Of a stretch of DNA of 39,098 nt, positions 19,076-28,696 are shown piece by piece. This DNA is from Deltaproteobacteria bacterium. GTDB taxonomy: Bacteria > Desulfobacterota > Deferrimicrobia > J040. The notes below the pieces were generated by a model, which saw only the letters and a program-made list of their open reading frames with translations, had not been told where the DNA came from and did not search any database. Both the position numbers and the translations under genes were made by a program. Where the stretch lies: contig WVXK01000016.1 of NCBI GenBank assembly GCA_011773515.1, positions 70,017 to 109,114 of the forward strand, written 5' to 3'. The stretch's first letter is position 1. The number at the start of each line of letters is the position of its first letter.

Positions 19076-19954
19076 GTGAATTTTCAGGATCTTATCATCG
19101 CACTTCAAGAGTTCTGGGCGCGGAAAGGGTGCGTTGTTCAGCAGCCGTATGATATCGAGGTTGGAGCGGGTACCTTCAACCCGGCAACGCTGCTTCGCGT
19201 TCTTGGCCCCGAACCTTGGAATGTTGCTTACGTAGAGCCCTCCAGGAGGCCTACCGACGGGAGATATGGTGAAAACCCGAACCGGCTTCAGCACTATTAT
19301 CAGTTCCAGGTAATCATGAAGCCCTCTCCCTACAACATACTGGATCTCTACTTCGAGAGCCTCGAGTCCTTCGGGATAGACCCGAAAAAACACGACATTC
19401 GGCTTGTTGAGGATGACTGGGAGAGCCCGACCCTCGGTGCGTGGGGTCTGGGCTGGGAGGCATGGCTCGATGGGATGGAGATTACCCAGCTGACCTACTT
19501 TCAGCAGGCAGGGGGCCTCGACCTCAAACCCGTTTCCTTTGAGATTACCTATGGAATCGAGAGGATCGCAATGTATCTTCAGAGGGTCGACAACGTCTTT
19601 GACCTTCAGTGGATAGGAGATGTGACGTATGGCGATGTCTACCACCGCGGAGAGGTGGAGTTTTCGATATACAACTTTGAGGAGGCGGACGTACCGATGC
19701 ACTTCTCTCTTTTTGAAATGTTTGAAAAGGAGTGCAGGAGGCTCGTGGAGAAAAAGCTGGTTCTCCCGGCTTTCGACTACTGCTTGAAATGTTCCCACAC
19801 CTTCAACATGCTCGATGCCCGGGGAGCAATTTCGGTAACGGAGCGGACATCCTATATCGGTCGTGTCCGGACCCTGGCGCGTATGTGTGCGGAGGGGTAC
19901 CTGGGGATGCGGGAAGAGCTTGGATATCCTCTTCTGAACAAATCATTCAAATAA
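19076..19954 (+). CDS. glyQ: glycyl-tRNA synthetase alpha subunit
   Basis: Catalytic subunit (292 aa) of the heterotetrameric bacterial glycyl-tRNA synthetase. It has the family opening [23 protein letters not shown] and class II motifs including the [16 protein letters not shown] stretch and [15 protein letters not shown]. Start is GTG with an ideal GGAGGT five bases upstream. The beta subunit follows after 23 bases. The alpha2beta2 form differs from the single-chain archaeal/eukaryotic-like GlyRS. Confidence 0.97.
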   Translation: MNFQDLIIALQEFWARKGCVVQQPYDIEVGAGTFNPATLLRVLGPEPWNVAYVEPSRRPTDGRYGENPNRLQHYYQFQVIMKPSPYNILDLYFESLESFGIDPKKHDIRLVEDDWESPTLGAWGLGWEAWLDGMEITQLTYFQQAGGLDLKPVSFEITYGIERIAMYLQRVDNVFDLQWIGDVTYGDVYHRGEVEFSIYNFEEADVPMHFSLFEMFEKECRRLVEKKLVLPAFDYCLKCSHTFNMLDARGAISVTERTSYIGRVRTLARMCAEGYLGMREELGYPLLNKSFK

Positions 19955-19977
19955 AAAAAACGGTGAGAGAGGAAGGC

Positions 19978-22047
19978 ATGAGCAGAGAATTATTTATTGA
20001 AGTAGGCTGCGAGGAAATTCCGGCAGGCTTTATAGGGCCGGCCCTCGAGGCGGGCGAGAAATATCTCGAGGAAGAGTTGAGAAAGAAGCGGATAACCTTC
20101 TCCCGCATACAGATCACCGGCAGCCCGCGGAGGCTGGTGTTCAGGATCAAAGACGTGGGAGATACGCAGGAAACGCAGGAGGATCTCGTTCTCGGCCCCC
20201 CGGAAAGTGTCGCTTTCGATGCGTCTGGAAAACCCACGAAGGCAGCGCTGGGATTTGCGGCATCATCCCATCTGAAGGTGGAGGACCTGAAAATATTCGA
20301 AACCGAAAAGGGAAGGTATCTCGGGTACCAGAAGAAAGAGGAGTCTTCAACGGCAGAAGAGCTGTTTCCCGATATACTGATGGGGCTCCTTCCCGCCCTG
20401 CCGTTTAAAAAGTCCATGAGGTGGGCTGACCTGGATATCAGGTTTGCCCGGCCCGTCCACTGGATCATAGCCCTTTACGGGAATAAGGTCATAGATGTCT
20501 CCTTCGGGAACACGAGGTCCTCTAACTTCACCTTCGGGCACAGATTTTTAAAACCTGACAAGATTACCATCAACGAACCCTCGGAGTATGTGGAAAAGCT
20601 CAAGGAGGCTTTCGTCATCGTTGATTTCGATACGCGGAAGGAGATAATCAGGAAGCAGCTGAAAGACATAGAAAGCAAGATCGGTTTCACGTGGGTGGCG
20701 GATGAGAGTCTCCTGGAAACCGTTGCCAATCTTGTCGAGTATCCCGTGACGGTCGTAGGAAAGTTCGAGGAGTCATACCTGGAGCTGCCCAAGGAGATTC
20801 TGGTAACCACCATGAAGGAGCACCAGAAATATTTCGTTTTTGAAGATGAGAGTGGAAATCTATTCCCCGGTTTTGCAACGGTGTCGAACATTATCACAGA
20901 AGATATGGACGTGGTGGTCAGAGGGAACGAGAAGGTGCTCAAGGCAAGACTGTCGGATGCGGACTTCTACTACAAAGACGACCTGAAGGAGCCTTTGATC
21001 GGCAAGAAGGATAAGCTGAAAGAGGTCATTTACCAGTCCGACCTCGGCACCTATTTCGACAAGGTTGAAAGGGTAGAGCAGCTTTCCAGGAAGATCGCGG
21101 AAAAGGTAGATCCCGCAAAGGCGGACCTGGCGGCGAGGGCTGCGGCTCTGTCCAAAATCGACCTCATTACCGGTGTGGTGTACGAGTTTCCCGAGCTCCA
21201 GGGAATTATGGGAAGGGACTACGCTCTCAAGACGGGAGAGGAAAAGGAGGTTGCCGAGGCGGTATTTGAGCATTATCTTCCCAGAGCAGCCAGGGACATT
21301 CTGCCCGGAACAGGAACCGGTGCGATTGTTTCTATCGCCGACAAAGTCGATACCATCTGTGGTTGTTTCGGGGTTGGCCTGGTGCCGACGGGGACGCAGG
21401 ACCCTTACGCCCTGAGAAGGCAGGCGATAGGAGTGGTAAACGTCATCATCGACAAAGGCTATGACCTCTCCCTCTCGGAGTTGATCACGTGGGCGATAAA
21501 AAACCTCGAGGATCGCATAAAAGGGGAAGAAGGGGCAATCATCGCAGACGTGTTGGAGTTTTTCCGGGGCAGGCTCCCGGGCGTCATATCTTCAGGAGAT
21601 GTGGACCATGAAATCATCGACGCGGTGCTCAACGTCGGTTTCGACAATGTCCTGGATGCAAGGGGGAAGGTTGAAGCCCTTTCAACCTTCAAGCGGAGCG
21701 AGTCGTACGAGTCCCTGATCACCGGCTTTAAGAGAGCTCAGAACATAACGAGGGGAGCTCAGGTTGCAGATGCCGTGTCGCCGGAGCTTTTCGATCACGA
21801 TGAGGAGAGGGATCTGTACCGGGCTATCCTGGAGGCCAGGGAATCGGTTGAGAGTCTCGTCGCGAAAAAATCATATGGTGACGCCCTGGAAAAGCTGGCT
21901 TCGCTGAGAAAGCCAATCGATCTGTTCTTCGAAAAAGTGCTCGTTATGGATAAAGACGAAAAACGAAGAAATAACCGGCTGGCGCTTCTCTCTGAGTTGA
22001 CGGGACTTTTCAGCTGGATAGCGGATTTTTCTCAATCCAGAAAGTAG
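19978..22047 (+). CDS. glyS: glycyl-tRNA synthetase beta subunit
   Basis: tRNA-recognising subunit (689 aa, normal length). It opens with LFIEVGCEEIPAG, followed by the ALYGNKVIDVSFG and TTMKEHQKYF blocks, an HD-like region (IMGRDYALKTGE..AVFEHYLPR) and the DALRR-type anticodon-binding C-terminus (DPYALRRQAIGV upstream of it). The reading frame stays open 82 codons further upstream inside glyQ, but AGGAAGG at 19970-19976 and the start of homology fix the ATG at 19978. Confidence 0.96.
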   Translation: MSRELFIEVGCEEIPAGFIGPALEAGEKYLEEELRKKRITFSRIQITGSPRRLVFRIKDVGDTQETQEDLVLGPPESVAFDASGKPTKAALGFAASSHLKVEDLKIFETEKGRYLGYQKKEESSTAEELFPDILMGLLPALPFKKSMRWADLDIRFARPVHWIIALYGNKVIDVSFGNTRSSNFTFGHRFLKPDKITINEPSEYVEKLKEAFVIVDFDTRKEIIRKQLKDIESKIGFTWVADESLLETVANLVEYPVTVVGKFEESYLELPKEILVTTMKEHQKYFVFEDESGNLFPGFATVSNIITEDMDVVVRGNEKVLKARLSDADFYYKDDLKEPLIGKKDKLKEVIYQSDLGTYFDKVERVEQLSRKIAEKVDPAKADLAARAAALSKIDLITGVVYEFPELQGIMGRDYALKTGEEKEVAEAVFEHYLPRAARDILPGTGTGAIVSIADKVDTICGCFGVGLVPTGTQDPYALRRQAIGVVNVIIDKGYDLSLSELITWAIKNLEDRIKGEEGAIIADVLEFFRGRLPGVISSGDVDHEIIDAVLNVGFDNVLDARGKVEALSTFKRSESYESLITGFKRAQNITRGAQVADAVSPELFDHDEERDLYRAILEARESVESLVAKKSYGDALEKLASLRKPIDLFFEKVLVMDKDEKRRNNRLALLSELTGLFSWIADFSQSRK

Positions 22048-22080
22048 GCGAGTATATTTACATATATGGAGGAATTGGAA

Positions 22081-24885
22081 ATGGCAAACAAGTACGTATA
22101 TTTTTTCGGGGCTGGCAAAGCGGAGGGAAGAGCCGAGATGAAGGACCTTCTCGGCGGAAAGGGAGCGAATCTTGCCGAAATGACGAATCTCAAAATCCCC
22201 GTTCCACCCGGTTTTACGATAACCACCGAAGCCTGCAACATATTCTACAGAAATCGGGGGAGGGTCCCGAAAGGGATAACCGATGAGGTGGGAAAGAACC
22301 TCCGAAGGCTGGAAAAGCTATCGCGGAAAAAATTCGGGGATCGCAACAACCCCCTTCTCGTATCCGTCCGGTCGGGATCGAGATTCTCCATGCCCGGGAT
22401 GATGGACACGGTTCTCAACCTCGGTCTCAACGACAATACGGTGAAGGGCCTGGCGAAAAAGTCCGAAAATGAGAGGTTTGCCTTTGACTGCTACCGGCGT
22501 TTCATAACCATGTTCTCAGACGTGGTCCTCGGCATACCGAAAGAGTATTTCGAAGAGATCCTCGAAAAAAGAAAAAGCGAAAAGGATATAGATCTGGACA
22601 CGGATCTCGATACCGATGATTTGCTGTTTATCGTGAAGAAGTTCAAGGACCTGGTCAAAAAAAGGTTAAAAAAACCCTTTCCCCAGGCACCCGACAGGCA
22701 ACTCAAAATGGCAATCGATGCAGTGTTCAGGTCGTGGAATAATCCCCGGGCAAAGTATTACCGGAAATCCCACAGTATCCCCGATAACCTCGGGACTGCG
22801 GTTAACATTCAGCTCATGGTTTTCGGGAATATGGGAAATGATTCCGCCACGGGCGTCGGATTTACCCGGAACCCCTCCACGGGGGCAAAGGAGCTCTACG
22901 GGGAATATCTGCTGAACGCCCAGGGTGAGGATGTGGTTGCCGGCATACGAACACCGAAGGGGCTGAAAGAGCTGAAAAAAGATATGCCTTCCGTTTTCAA
23001 GGAGTTGATAGATATCACGAAGAGGCTCGAGAAACATTACCGGGATGTCCAGGATTACGAGTTCACCGTTGAAAATGATCACCTTTACATGCTGCAGACC
23101 AGGTCAGGGAAGAGAACGGCCACTTCCGCCGTCAAGATTGCGGTTGATATGGTAAAGGAAAAGCTGATTTCGAAGGAAGCGGCTATCCTTCGGGTCGAAC
23201 CTGCCCAGATAGATCAGCTTCTCCACCCCATCATAGACCCCAATGCCAGTTACACGGTGATTGCAAAAGGCCTCCCCGCTTCTCCCGGTGCTGCAACGGG
23301 GATGGTGGTATTCAATGCAGACAGGGCGGTTGAGCTTTCAACGGAGGGGAAGCCGGTGATTCTCGTGAGGAAAGAGACCAGCCCCGACGATATCCACGGG
23401 ATGGATGCTGCAAAGGGAATATTGACTGCCAAAGGGGGCATGACATCCCATGCGGCGGTTGTGGCAAGGCAGATGGGGAAGACCTGCGTGGCGGGTTGTG
23501 ACGATATAGAGATCGACGAGATGACGAACAGGTTTTCCGTCCAGGGGAAAACGATAATGGAGGGAGATTTCATCACTTTAAACGGGTCCATGGGAGAGGT
23601 GATACTGGGCGAGGTTCCCCTCATGACGCCCGAACTGACAGGGGCCTTTGGCGTTTTGATGAAATGGGCGGATTCATTCAGAAAGATCGGTGTCAGGGCG
23701 AATGCTGATGTCCCGAGGGACGCGCAGGTTGCGCGTGACTTTGGCGCGGAAGGGATAGGCCTCTGCAGAACCGAGCACATGTTTTTTGCAGAGGACAGAG
23801 TCAATATCATGCAGAAGATGATTCTCGCAAAGACGGTGGAGGACAGGAAAAAGTATCTCGATATGCTCCTCCCGATGCAGAAAAAGGATTTCGTTGGGCT
23901 GTTCAAGGCAATGGACGGGTATCCCGTCACCATCAGGCTTCTGGATCCACCCCTCCATGAATTCCTTCCGAAGATGGAAGATTTGATGGTCGAGGTTACA
24001 AAGCTCGAGCTTCTCCATGCTGACAAGGGGTTGCTGAGTGAGAAAAAGAGCCTCTTGGCCAGGGTAGAGGAGCTCCACGAGTTTAACCCGATGCTCGGGC
24101 TTCGCGGCTGCAGGGTTGGCATCCTCTATCCCGAGATCACGAGAATGCAGGTCAGGGCTATCATGGAGGCTGCCTGCACGGTGGCAAAAAAGAAGGTGAA
24201 GATATACCCGGAGATCATGATTCCCCTGGTAAGCATGAAAGAAGAGATGCAGGCCCAGAAGGAGATCGTCGTACAGGTGGCCGAGGAAGTGCAGAGAAAG
24301 TTCAAGACGAAGGTGAAATATCTTGTCGGAACCATGATCGAACTTCCAAGGGCTGCTATCTGCGCGGATAAGATAGCCGAAGAGGCGGAGTTTTTCTCCT
24401 TCGGCACGAACGACCTCACCCAGACGGCTTATGGCTTTTCACGGGATGATGCCGGAAAGTTTATCATGGAGTATATGAACACCGCGGAAAAGTGCGTCGG
24501 CTGCGGTGGTATACTCGAGAAAGACCTGTCCTGTCCCGACTGCAAGAGGGTATACGAACAGAGGGCTGATAATATCCTTAACTTTGATCCCTTCCAGACC
24601 CTCGACCAGGCAGGCGTGGGAGATCTCATAAAGATAGGCGTTGAAAGGGGCAGGGGGACGAGGAAAGACCTCAAGATAGGGATCTGTGGAGAGCACGGAG
24701 GCGACCCTGCTTCCGTCGAATTCTGTCATCTGAGCGGATTTGATTACGTGAGCTGCTCACCGTACAGGATTCCCATAGCGAGGCTCTCAGCGGCGCAGGT
24801 GGTAATTAAAGAGAATATGAGGAACAGGGCTTCTCGGAAGGCGGCGGGTGCAAAGGGAAAAAAGAGGAGAAAATCGGCCCGCTGA
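22081..24885 (+). CDS. ppdK: pyruvate, phosphate dikinase with a four-cysteine insertion
   Basis: Interconverts pyruvate, ATP and phosphate with PEP, AMP and pyrophosphate (934 aa). The N-terminal ATP-grasp domain contains VRSGSRFSMPGMMDT. The phosphohistidine is His457 in GGMTSHAAVVARQMG. The C-terminal TIM barrel has GLCRTEHMFF, GLRGCRVGI and the catalytic cysteine in GICGEHGGDP. Between SRDDAGKF and DPFQTLDQ there is extra sequence with Cys805-x2-Cys808 and Cys818-x2-Cys821, a zinc-ribbon-like loop absent from the enzymes I know. An ATG at 22066 overlaps GGAGGA, which is the ribosome site for 22081. glyQS-ppdK is a frequent order in Deltaproteobacteria. Confidence 0.95.
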   Translation: MANKYVYFFGAGKAEGRAEMKDLLGGKGANLAEMTNLKIPVPPGFTITTEACNIFYRNRGRVPKGITDEVGKNLRRLEKLSRKKFGDRNNPLLVSVRSGSRFSMPGMMDTVLNLGLNDNTVKGLAKKSENERFAFDCYRRFITMFSDVVLGIPKEYFEEILEKRKSEKDIDLDTDLDTDDLLFIVKKFKDLVKKRLKKPFPQAPDRQLKMAIDAVFRSWNNPRAKYYRKSHSIPDNLGTAVNIQLMVFGNMGNDSATGVGFTRNPSTGAKELYGEYLLNAQGEDVVAGIRTPKGLKELKKDMPSVFKELIDITKRLEKHYRDVQDYEFTVENDHLYMLQTRSGKRTATSAVKIAVDMVKEKLISKEAAILRVEPAQIDQLLHPIIDPNASYTVIAKGLPASPGAATGMVVFNADRAVELSTEGKPVILVRKETSPDDIHGMDAAKGILTAKGGMTSHAAVVARQMGKTCVAGCDDIEIDEMTNRFSVQGKTIMEGDFITLNGSMGEVILGEVPLMTPELTGAFGVLMKWADSFRKIGVRANADVPRDAQVARDFGAEGIGLCRTEHMFFAEDRVNIMQKMILAKTVEDRKKYLDMLLPMQKKDFVGLFKAMDGYPVTIRLLDPPLHEFLPKMEDLMVEVTKLELLHADKGLLSEKKSLLARVEELHEFNPMLGLRGCRVGILYPEITRMQVRAIMEAACTVAKKKVKIYPEIMIPLVSMKEEMQAQKEIVVQVAEEVQRKFKTKVKYLVGTMIELPRAAICADKIAEEAEFFSFGTNDLTQTAYGFSRDDAGKFIMEYMNTAEKCVGCGGILEKDLSCPDCKRVYEQRADNILNFDPFQTLDQAGVGDLIKIGVERGRGTRKDLKIGICGEHGGDPASVEFCHLSGFDYVSCSPYRIPIARLSAAQVVIKENMRNRASRKAAGAKGKKRRKSAR

Positions 24886-24913
24886 GGGCAGTTTATTCGA
24901 GTGAAGGTGTCGG

Positions 24914-24943
24914 GGTGACCCCTGCCGGGGTCACCTTTTTTTT
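24914..24943 (+). terminator. intrinsic terminator after ppdK
   Basis: A perfect 9-bp stem GGTGACCCC (24914-24922) / GGGGTCACC (24927-24935) with a TGCC loop is followed by eight T residues (24936-24943). It clearly ends the glyQ-glyS-ppdK transcript. Confidence 0.95.
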
Positions 24944-24977
24944 GCTTTACTTTTTCCAAATCGCACAATATATTGTA

Positions 24978-25005
24978 TTACCAAAGATGTTCTATACACT
25001 ATATT
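24978..25005 (+). promoter_or_regulatory. likely promoter for smc-ftsY
   Basis: TTACCA (24978-24983, four of six -35 matches) is 16 bases from TATATT (25000-25005, five of six -10 matches), between the ppdK terminator and smc. A promoter is needed here because of the terminator. These boxes are the best pair in the AT-rich gap, but other TATA-like words lie nearby. Confidence 0.38.
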
Positions 25006-25034
25006 GATACATCAAGCCTCAACGGAGATTGCGT

Positions 25035-28000
25035 ATGAAAATAAAATCACTCGAGCTTGTGGGGTTTAAATCCTTCTGCGAAAAGACGGTCGTAAACTTT
25101 TCCGAGGGGGTAACCGCCATTGTTGGCCCGAACGGCTCCGGGAAATCAAACGTCGTTGATGCAATTCGGTGGTTGATGGGGGAGACAGCCCCGACGATGA
25201 TAAGGACCAAATTGCTCGAAGATATAATCTTTTCCGGTTCGGAGACGTCACCGCCAATGGGCATGGCGGAGGTGACGCTTGTTTTCGACAATACGGTTGG
25301 CCCCAAACCGGCAGGCTACGAGAGCTTTTCAGAGATCCAGATAACGAGGAGGGCCTTCAGAGACGGGGAGTCCGAATTTTTCATAAACAAAACCCCCTGC
25401 AGGCTGAAAGATATCGTAGAGCTTTCCCTCGACGCGGGATCCGGGGCCCGGGGATACTGTATCATCGAACAGGCCAAGGTCCAGCAGATAATCACGGGAA
25501 AACCGGAAGAGACGCGCATGTTGATTGAGGAAGCAGCTGGTGTTGCAAAATATCGGTTGAGGAAAAAGGAGGCCCTGAGGAAGCTTGAGACAACGCGGCA
25601 GAACCTGATGCGGGTGTCGGATATATTGCTCGAGGTGAAAAGGCAGCTCGGTTCGATAGACCGGCAGGCGAGGAAAGCGAAAAGGTACAGAGTCCTCAAA
25701 GGTGAGATGAAGGATATGGAAATCGAACTTCTCAGGAGAAAAGCGGTGAGGGAGTGCGAGGAGGAGGCGCGGCTCGAAAATTTATTGCGCGAGACGGCGG
25801 CGAAGGCACGGAGAACGGAAGAAATATTGCAGGCGTATAAGGTCAAGGAGCAGGAGCTGAGGAACGCCGTGTTTGGCGTTGAAACGGAGATCGAGAGCAT
25901 CAGGCAGAAGCTGTCTGAGAAAAACGAGTCATTTTACCGCCTTGATACCGAGCACGGCGCGGTGACCCGGGAAATAAAAAATGTTTCAGAGAGGATTTCG
26001 GCCCTCAACGATGCAGGAAGAAAGATCGAGATGGAGATGGCCGAGCTGAAAAATAGCATTGCGGGGCTTCTGGATGCTGCGGGAGAAACGGATGAGCAAA
26101 TCGTCCTTTTTCAATCTGAGCACGGGGAGCCAGCAGAACTCCGGGAAACGCTGGGAAGGAGGCTGAAAGAGCTCAAGCAGAAACAGGAGCTTAAAAGGGA
26201 TGATCTTGTCGACCTTCTTTCCCGCATCGGTGGTTTCGACAACTCGATCAGCATAAACGAGAAATGGTTTTCTGAAACCGATAGGAAGACAAAGCATCTC
26301 GCACGGGAGCTCGAGCAACTCCAGACGGAAATCGCCAGGGGAGAGAAGCAAGCGCGGGATGAAATCGAAAGAGAGAGAGAACTCACGGAGAAGATATTCC
26401 GCATCAGTGAGGAGTCCCGGGAGTTGAGCGCTTCGATCTCCCACTGCGAGAGAGAAGTGGAGATGCTAAAGGGCAATATCGAAGCTATGAACAAGGAGAG
26501 AGAGAGGACCGACAGCCGCCTCAATGCCCTGAAGCAGATTCTGGAAAATTACGAGGTTTTTGGTGAAAGCGTGTCTTACATCATGAATGAGTTCCGGTCA
26601 AAAGGAGAAGGGGCAGACATACTCGGTGTGCTCGGGGAACTGATAGCGGTCGAAAAGGGCTATGAGAGGGCCGTGGAGGCAGCCCTGGGGGAGAGCCTGA
26701 AATATATCATCGTCAAGGACGCAGACGACGGTGTCGTTGCCCTTCGGGCGCTGAAAAACACGGGAAAGGGAAGGGGGGCGTTCGCCCCGGTAAAGCTGCG
26801 GAAGAGGGACGTCAAGAGCGTCGAGATACCAGCGGGGGAAGGGGTTATCTCATCCATTGCCGGAATTATATCAGCGCCCGCGGAGTGCAGGGAGCTTATC
26901 GAAGACCTTCTCGGGGATGTCCTTCTCGTAAAAACCGTCGAAGATGCCGTGAGGCTGTGGAAGACCAACGGGTTCTGGGCGACCTATGTTACCCTCGAGG
27001 GTGACCTGGTTCTGCCCACGGGAGTCATTTCAGGAGGAAGCGTAAAAGGCGAAGAAAGGGGCATTCTGAGCAAGCGAAGAGAAATGGCGGAGCTGGAAGG
27101 CAAACTGCTGGGTGCAGAGAAGGATCTGAAAAACAAGGAAAACCAGCTCAATGTGTTCAAGGAGGAATTGGCAGAGAAGAGGGTGCGCTTCCAGAAGCTC
27201 CAGGCAGAGATCGGCGCCCGGGAAAAGGAAAAGCATTCGGCAAAAGTGCACATCGAGTTTCTCGAAAAGGAGATCGAGAAGCAGAAAAAGCGGTATGGAT
27301 GGAGTGAAGAGGAACTTGCCCATCTGAGGGCAGAGATGAAAAGATATGAGACGCAAAACGAGGAGACCAGGATCGTGAAAGAAAAGAGTGCGAAAAAGGC
27401 TGCAGACTTGGAGAAGGAGATCACGGTCCTGAAGAGCGCAATCCAAGATGACGAGATAAGTTTGAGAGAGCTCGAGGAAAGGACCAGCAGGCGGGACCTT
27501 GAGCATATGGAGCTGAAGGAGCAAAAACGCAGGATCGAAACCGAGATCGAATCGATGAGAAAAATCGTAGAGGATAAAACAGCCTACAGGGGCAAGGTAG
27601 CCGAGGAGGCTGGAGGACTGGAGCGCGGCAGAGAGGGTCTTTTGCTCAGGAAAGAAGAGATGACCGTCCAGCTCAAAGCGGTAGCTGATGGAAGGGAAGA
27701 ATTCGAGAAAGAAATGGCCGAAAAAAGCGCCCAGATATCCGGCATGAAGGTTAACCTGTCTGATGTGGAAAAAGAATCGGCGGATACCGCATCTGTCCTT
27801 AATAACTCAAAAGAGGAGATCTCTTCTCTGCGTGAGAAGCTCGTGGCGGTGAGGACGAGGCTGGAAAGCATACATTCCGTTGCCCACGACAGCTACGGTC
27901 TCGAAAAAATTGACCCGAGTCCGGCAACCGGCATGTTTGCCGATATTGGTGATGAACTTCTCCATGAGCAAATGGACGCCACGAGGAGGCGGCTCGAGTT

Positions 28001-28595
28001 GCTGGGAGAAGTCAATGTCTCTGCAATCGAGGAGAGGGATGAGCTTGCAAAGCGATATGAAAACCTTCTGGCTCAAAAGGAGGACCTTGAAAAGTCCATG
28101 AAGGACCTTGAAAAGGTGATTTCGAAAATTGACAGGGAATCCAGGGATAAATTCATAACGATGTTCAACAGCGTGAACGAAAAATTCATGGAACTCTTCC
28201 CCAAGCTTTTCACGGGAGGTAAGGGCCAGCTGAAAATGACGGAGGAGGATAACCTGCTGGAATCGGGTGTGGAAATAATACCCCAGCCGCCTGGTAAAAA
28301 ACTGAAAAATCTGGCCCTTTTGTCCAATGGTGAAAAAGCGCTTACCGGTATCTGTCTCCTCCTGTCCCTGTTTTTCGTCCGGCCGGGGCCATTTCTTTTC
28401 CTCGATGAGGTTGATGCGCCCCTTGATGAGGCGAACGTAGACAGGTTCAACAGGCTGATTCGAGATATATCCCACAGCTGTCAGGTAATCATGATCACCC
28501 ATAAAAAGAGGACGATGGAGCTTGCCGACTTTCTCTATGGGACGACCATGGACAGGCCTGGCATATCGCGTATCATCTCCGCGCAATTAAGTTAA
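25035..28595 (+). CDS. smc: chromosome segregation ATPase SMC
   Basis: Structural maintenance of chromosomes protein (1186 aa). Head parts: Walker A GPNGSGKS at residues 31-38, the ABC signature at about 1095-1101, which here reads LLSNGEK instead of LLSGGEK, and Walker B FLFLDEVDAPLDE around Asp1124-Glu1125. Long coiled coils run at about 170-500 and 665-1000. The hinge domain is at about 515-660 (VLGELIAVEKGYERAVEAALG). The frame opens at TTG 25029, but ACGGAG seven bases before ATG 25035 favours the latter. Homodimers compact and segregate the chromosome with ScpAB, which are not in view. Confidence 0.96.
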   Translation: MKIKSLELVGFKSFCEKTVVNFSEGVTAIVGPNGSGKSNVVDAIRWLMGETAPTMIRTKLLEDIIFSGSETSPPMGMAEVTLVFDNTVGPKPAGYESFSEIQITRRAFRDGESEFFINKTPCRLKDIVELSLDAGSGARGYCIIEQAKVQQIITGKPEETRMLIEEAAGVAKYRLRKKEALRKLETTRQNLMRVSDILLEVKRQLGSIDRQARKAKRYRVLKGEMKDMEIELLRRKAVRECEEEARLENLLRETAAKARRTEEILQAYKVKEQELRNAVFGVETEIESIRQKLSEKNESFYRLDTEHGAVTREIKNVSERISALNDAGRKIEMEMAELKNSIAGLLDAAGETDEQIVLFQSEHGEPAELRETLGRRLKELKQKQELKRDDLVDLLSRIGGFDNSISINEKWFSETDRKTKHLARELEQLQTEIARGEKQARDEIERERELTEKIFRISEESRELSASISHCEREVEMLKGNIEAMNKERERTDSRLNALKQILENYEVFGESVSYIMNEFRSKGEGADILGVLGELIAVEKGYERAVEAALGESLKYIIVKDADDGVVALRALKNTGKGRGAFAPVKLRKRDVKSVEIPAGEGVISSIAGIISAPAECRELIEDLLGDVLLVKTVEDAVRLWKTNGFWATYVTLEGDLVLPTGVISGGSVKGEERGILSKRREMAELEGKLLGAEKDLKNKENQLNVFKEELAEKRVRFQKLQAEIGAREKEKHSAKVHIEFLEKEIEKQKKRYGWSEEELAHLRAEMKRYETQNEETRIVKEKSAKKAADLEKEITVLKSAIQDDEISLRELEERTSRRDLEHMELKEQKRRIETEIESMRKIVEDKTAYRGKVAEEAGGLERGREGLLLRKEEMTVQLKAVADGREEFEKEMAEKSAQISGMKVNLSDVEKESADTASVLNNSKEEISSLREKLVAVRTRLESIHSVAHDSYGLEKIDPSPATGMFADIGDELLHEQMDATRRRLELLGEVNVSAIEERDELAKRYENLLAQKEDLEKSMKDLEKVISKIDRESRDKFITMFNSVNEKFMELFPKLFTGGKGQLKMTEEDNLLESGVEIIPQPPGKKLKNLALLSNGEKALTGICLLLSLFFVRPGPFLFLDEVDAPLDEANVDRFNRLIRDISHSCQVIMITHKKRTMELADFLYGTTMDRPGISRIISAQLS

Positions 28596-28696
28596 CCCGC
28601 AGGCAATCCCATCCCCCGAAAGTCTCGGGTCTCAGCTTTTTGTGTGCTATATTCTTTTTACTCTGATTCGGTTGATAAAGGAGAAAGGGGCAACAG

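Noticed and set aside
28596-28696. Terminator or promoter between smc and ftsY
   Set aside because: The 101-base gap has no stem followed by a T run and no convincing promoter pair. I see nothing definite in it.
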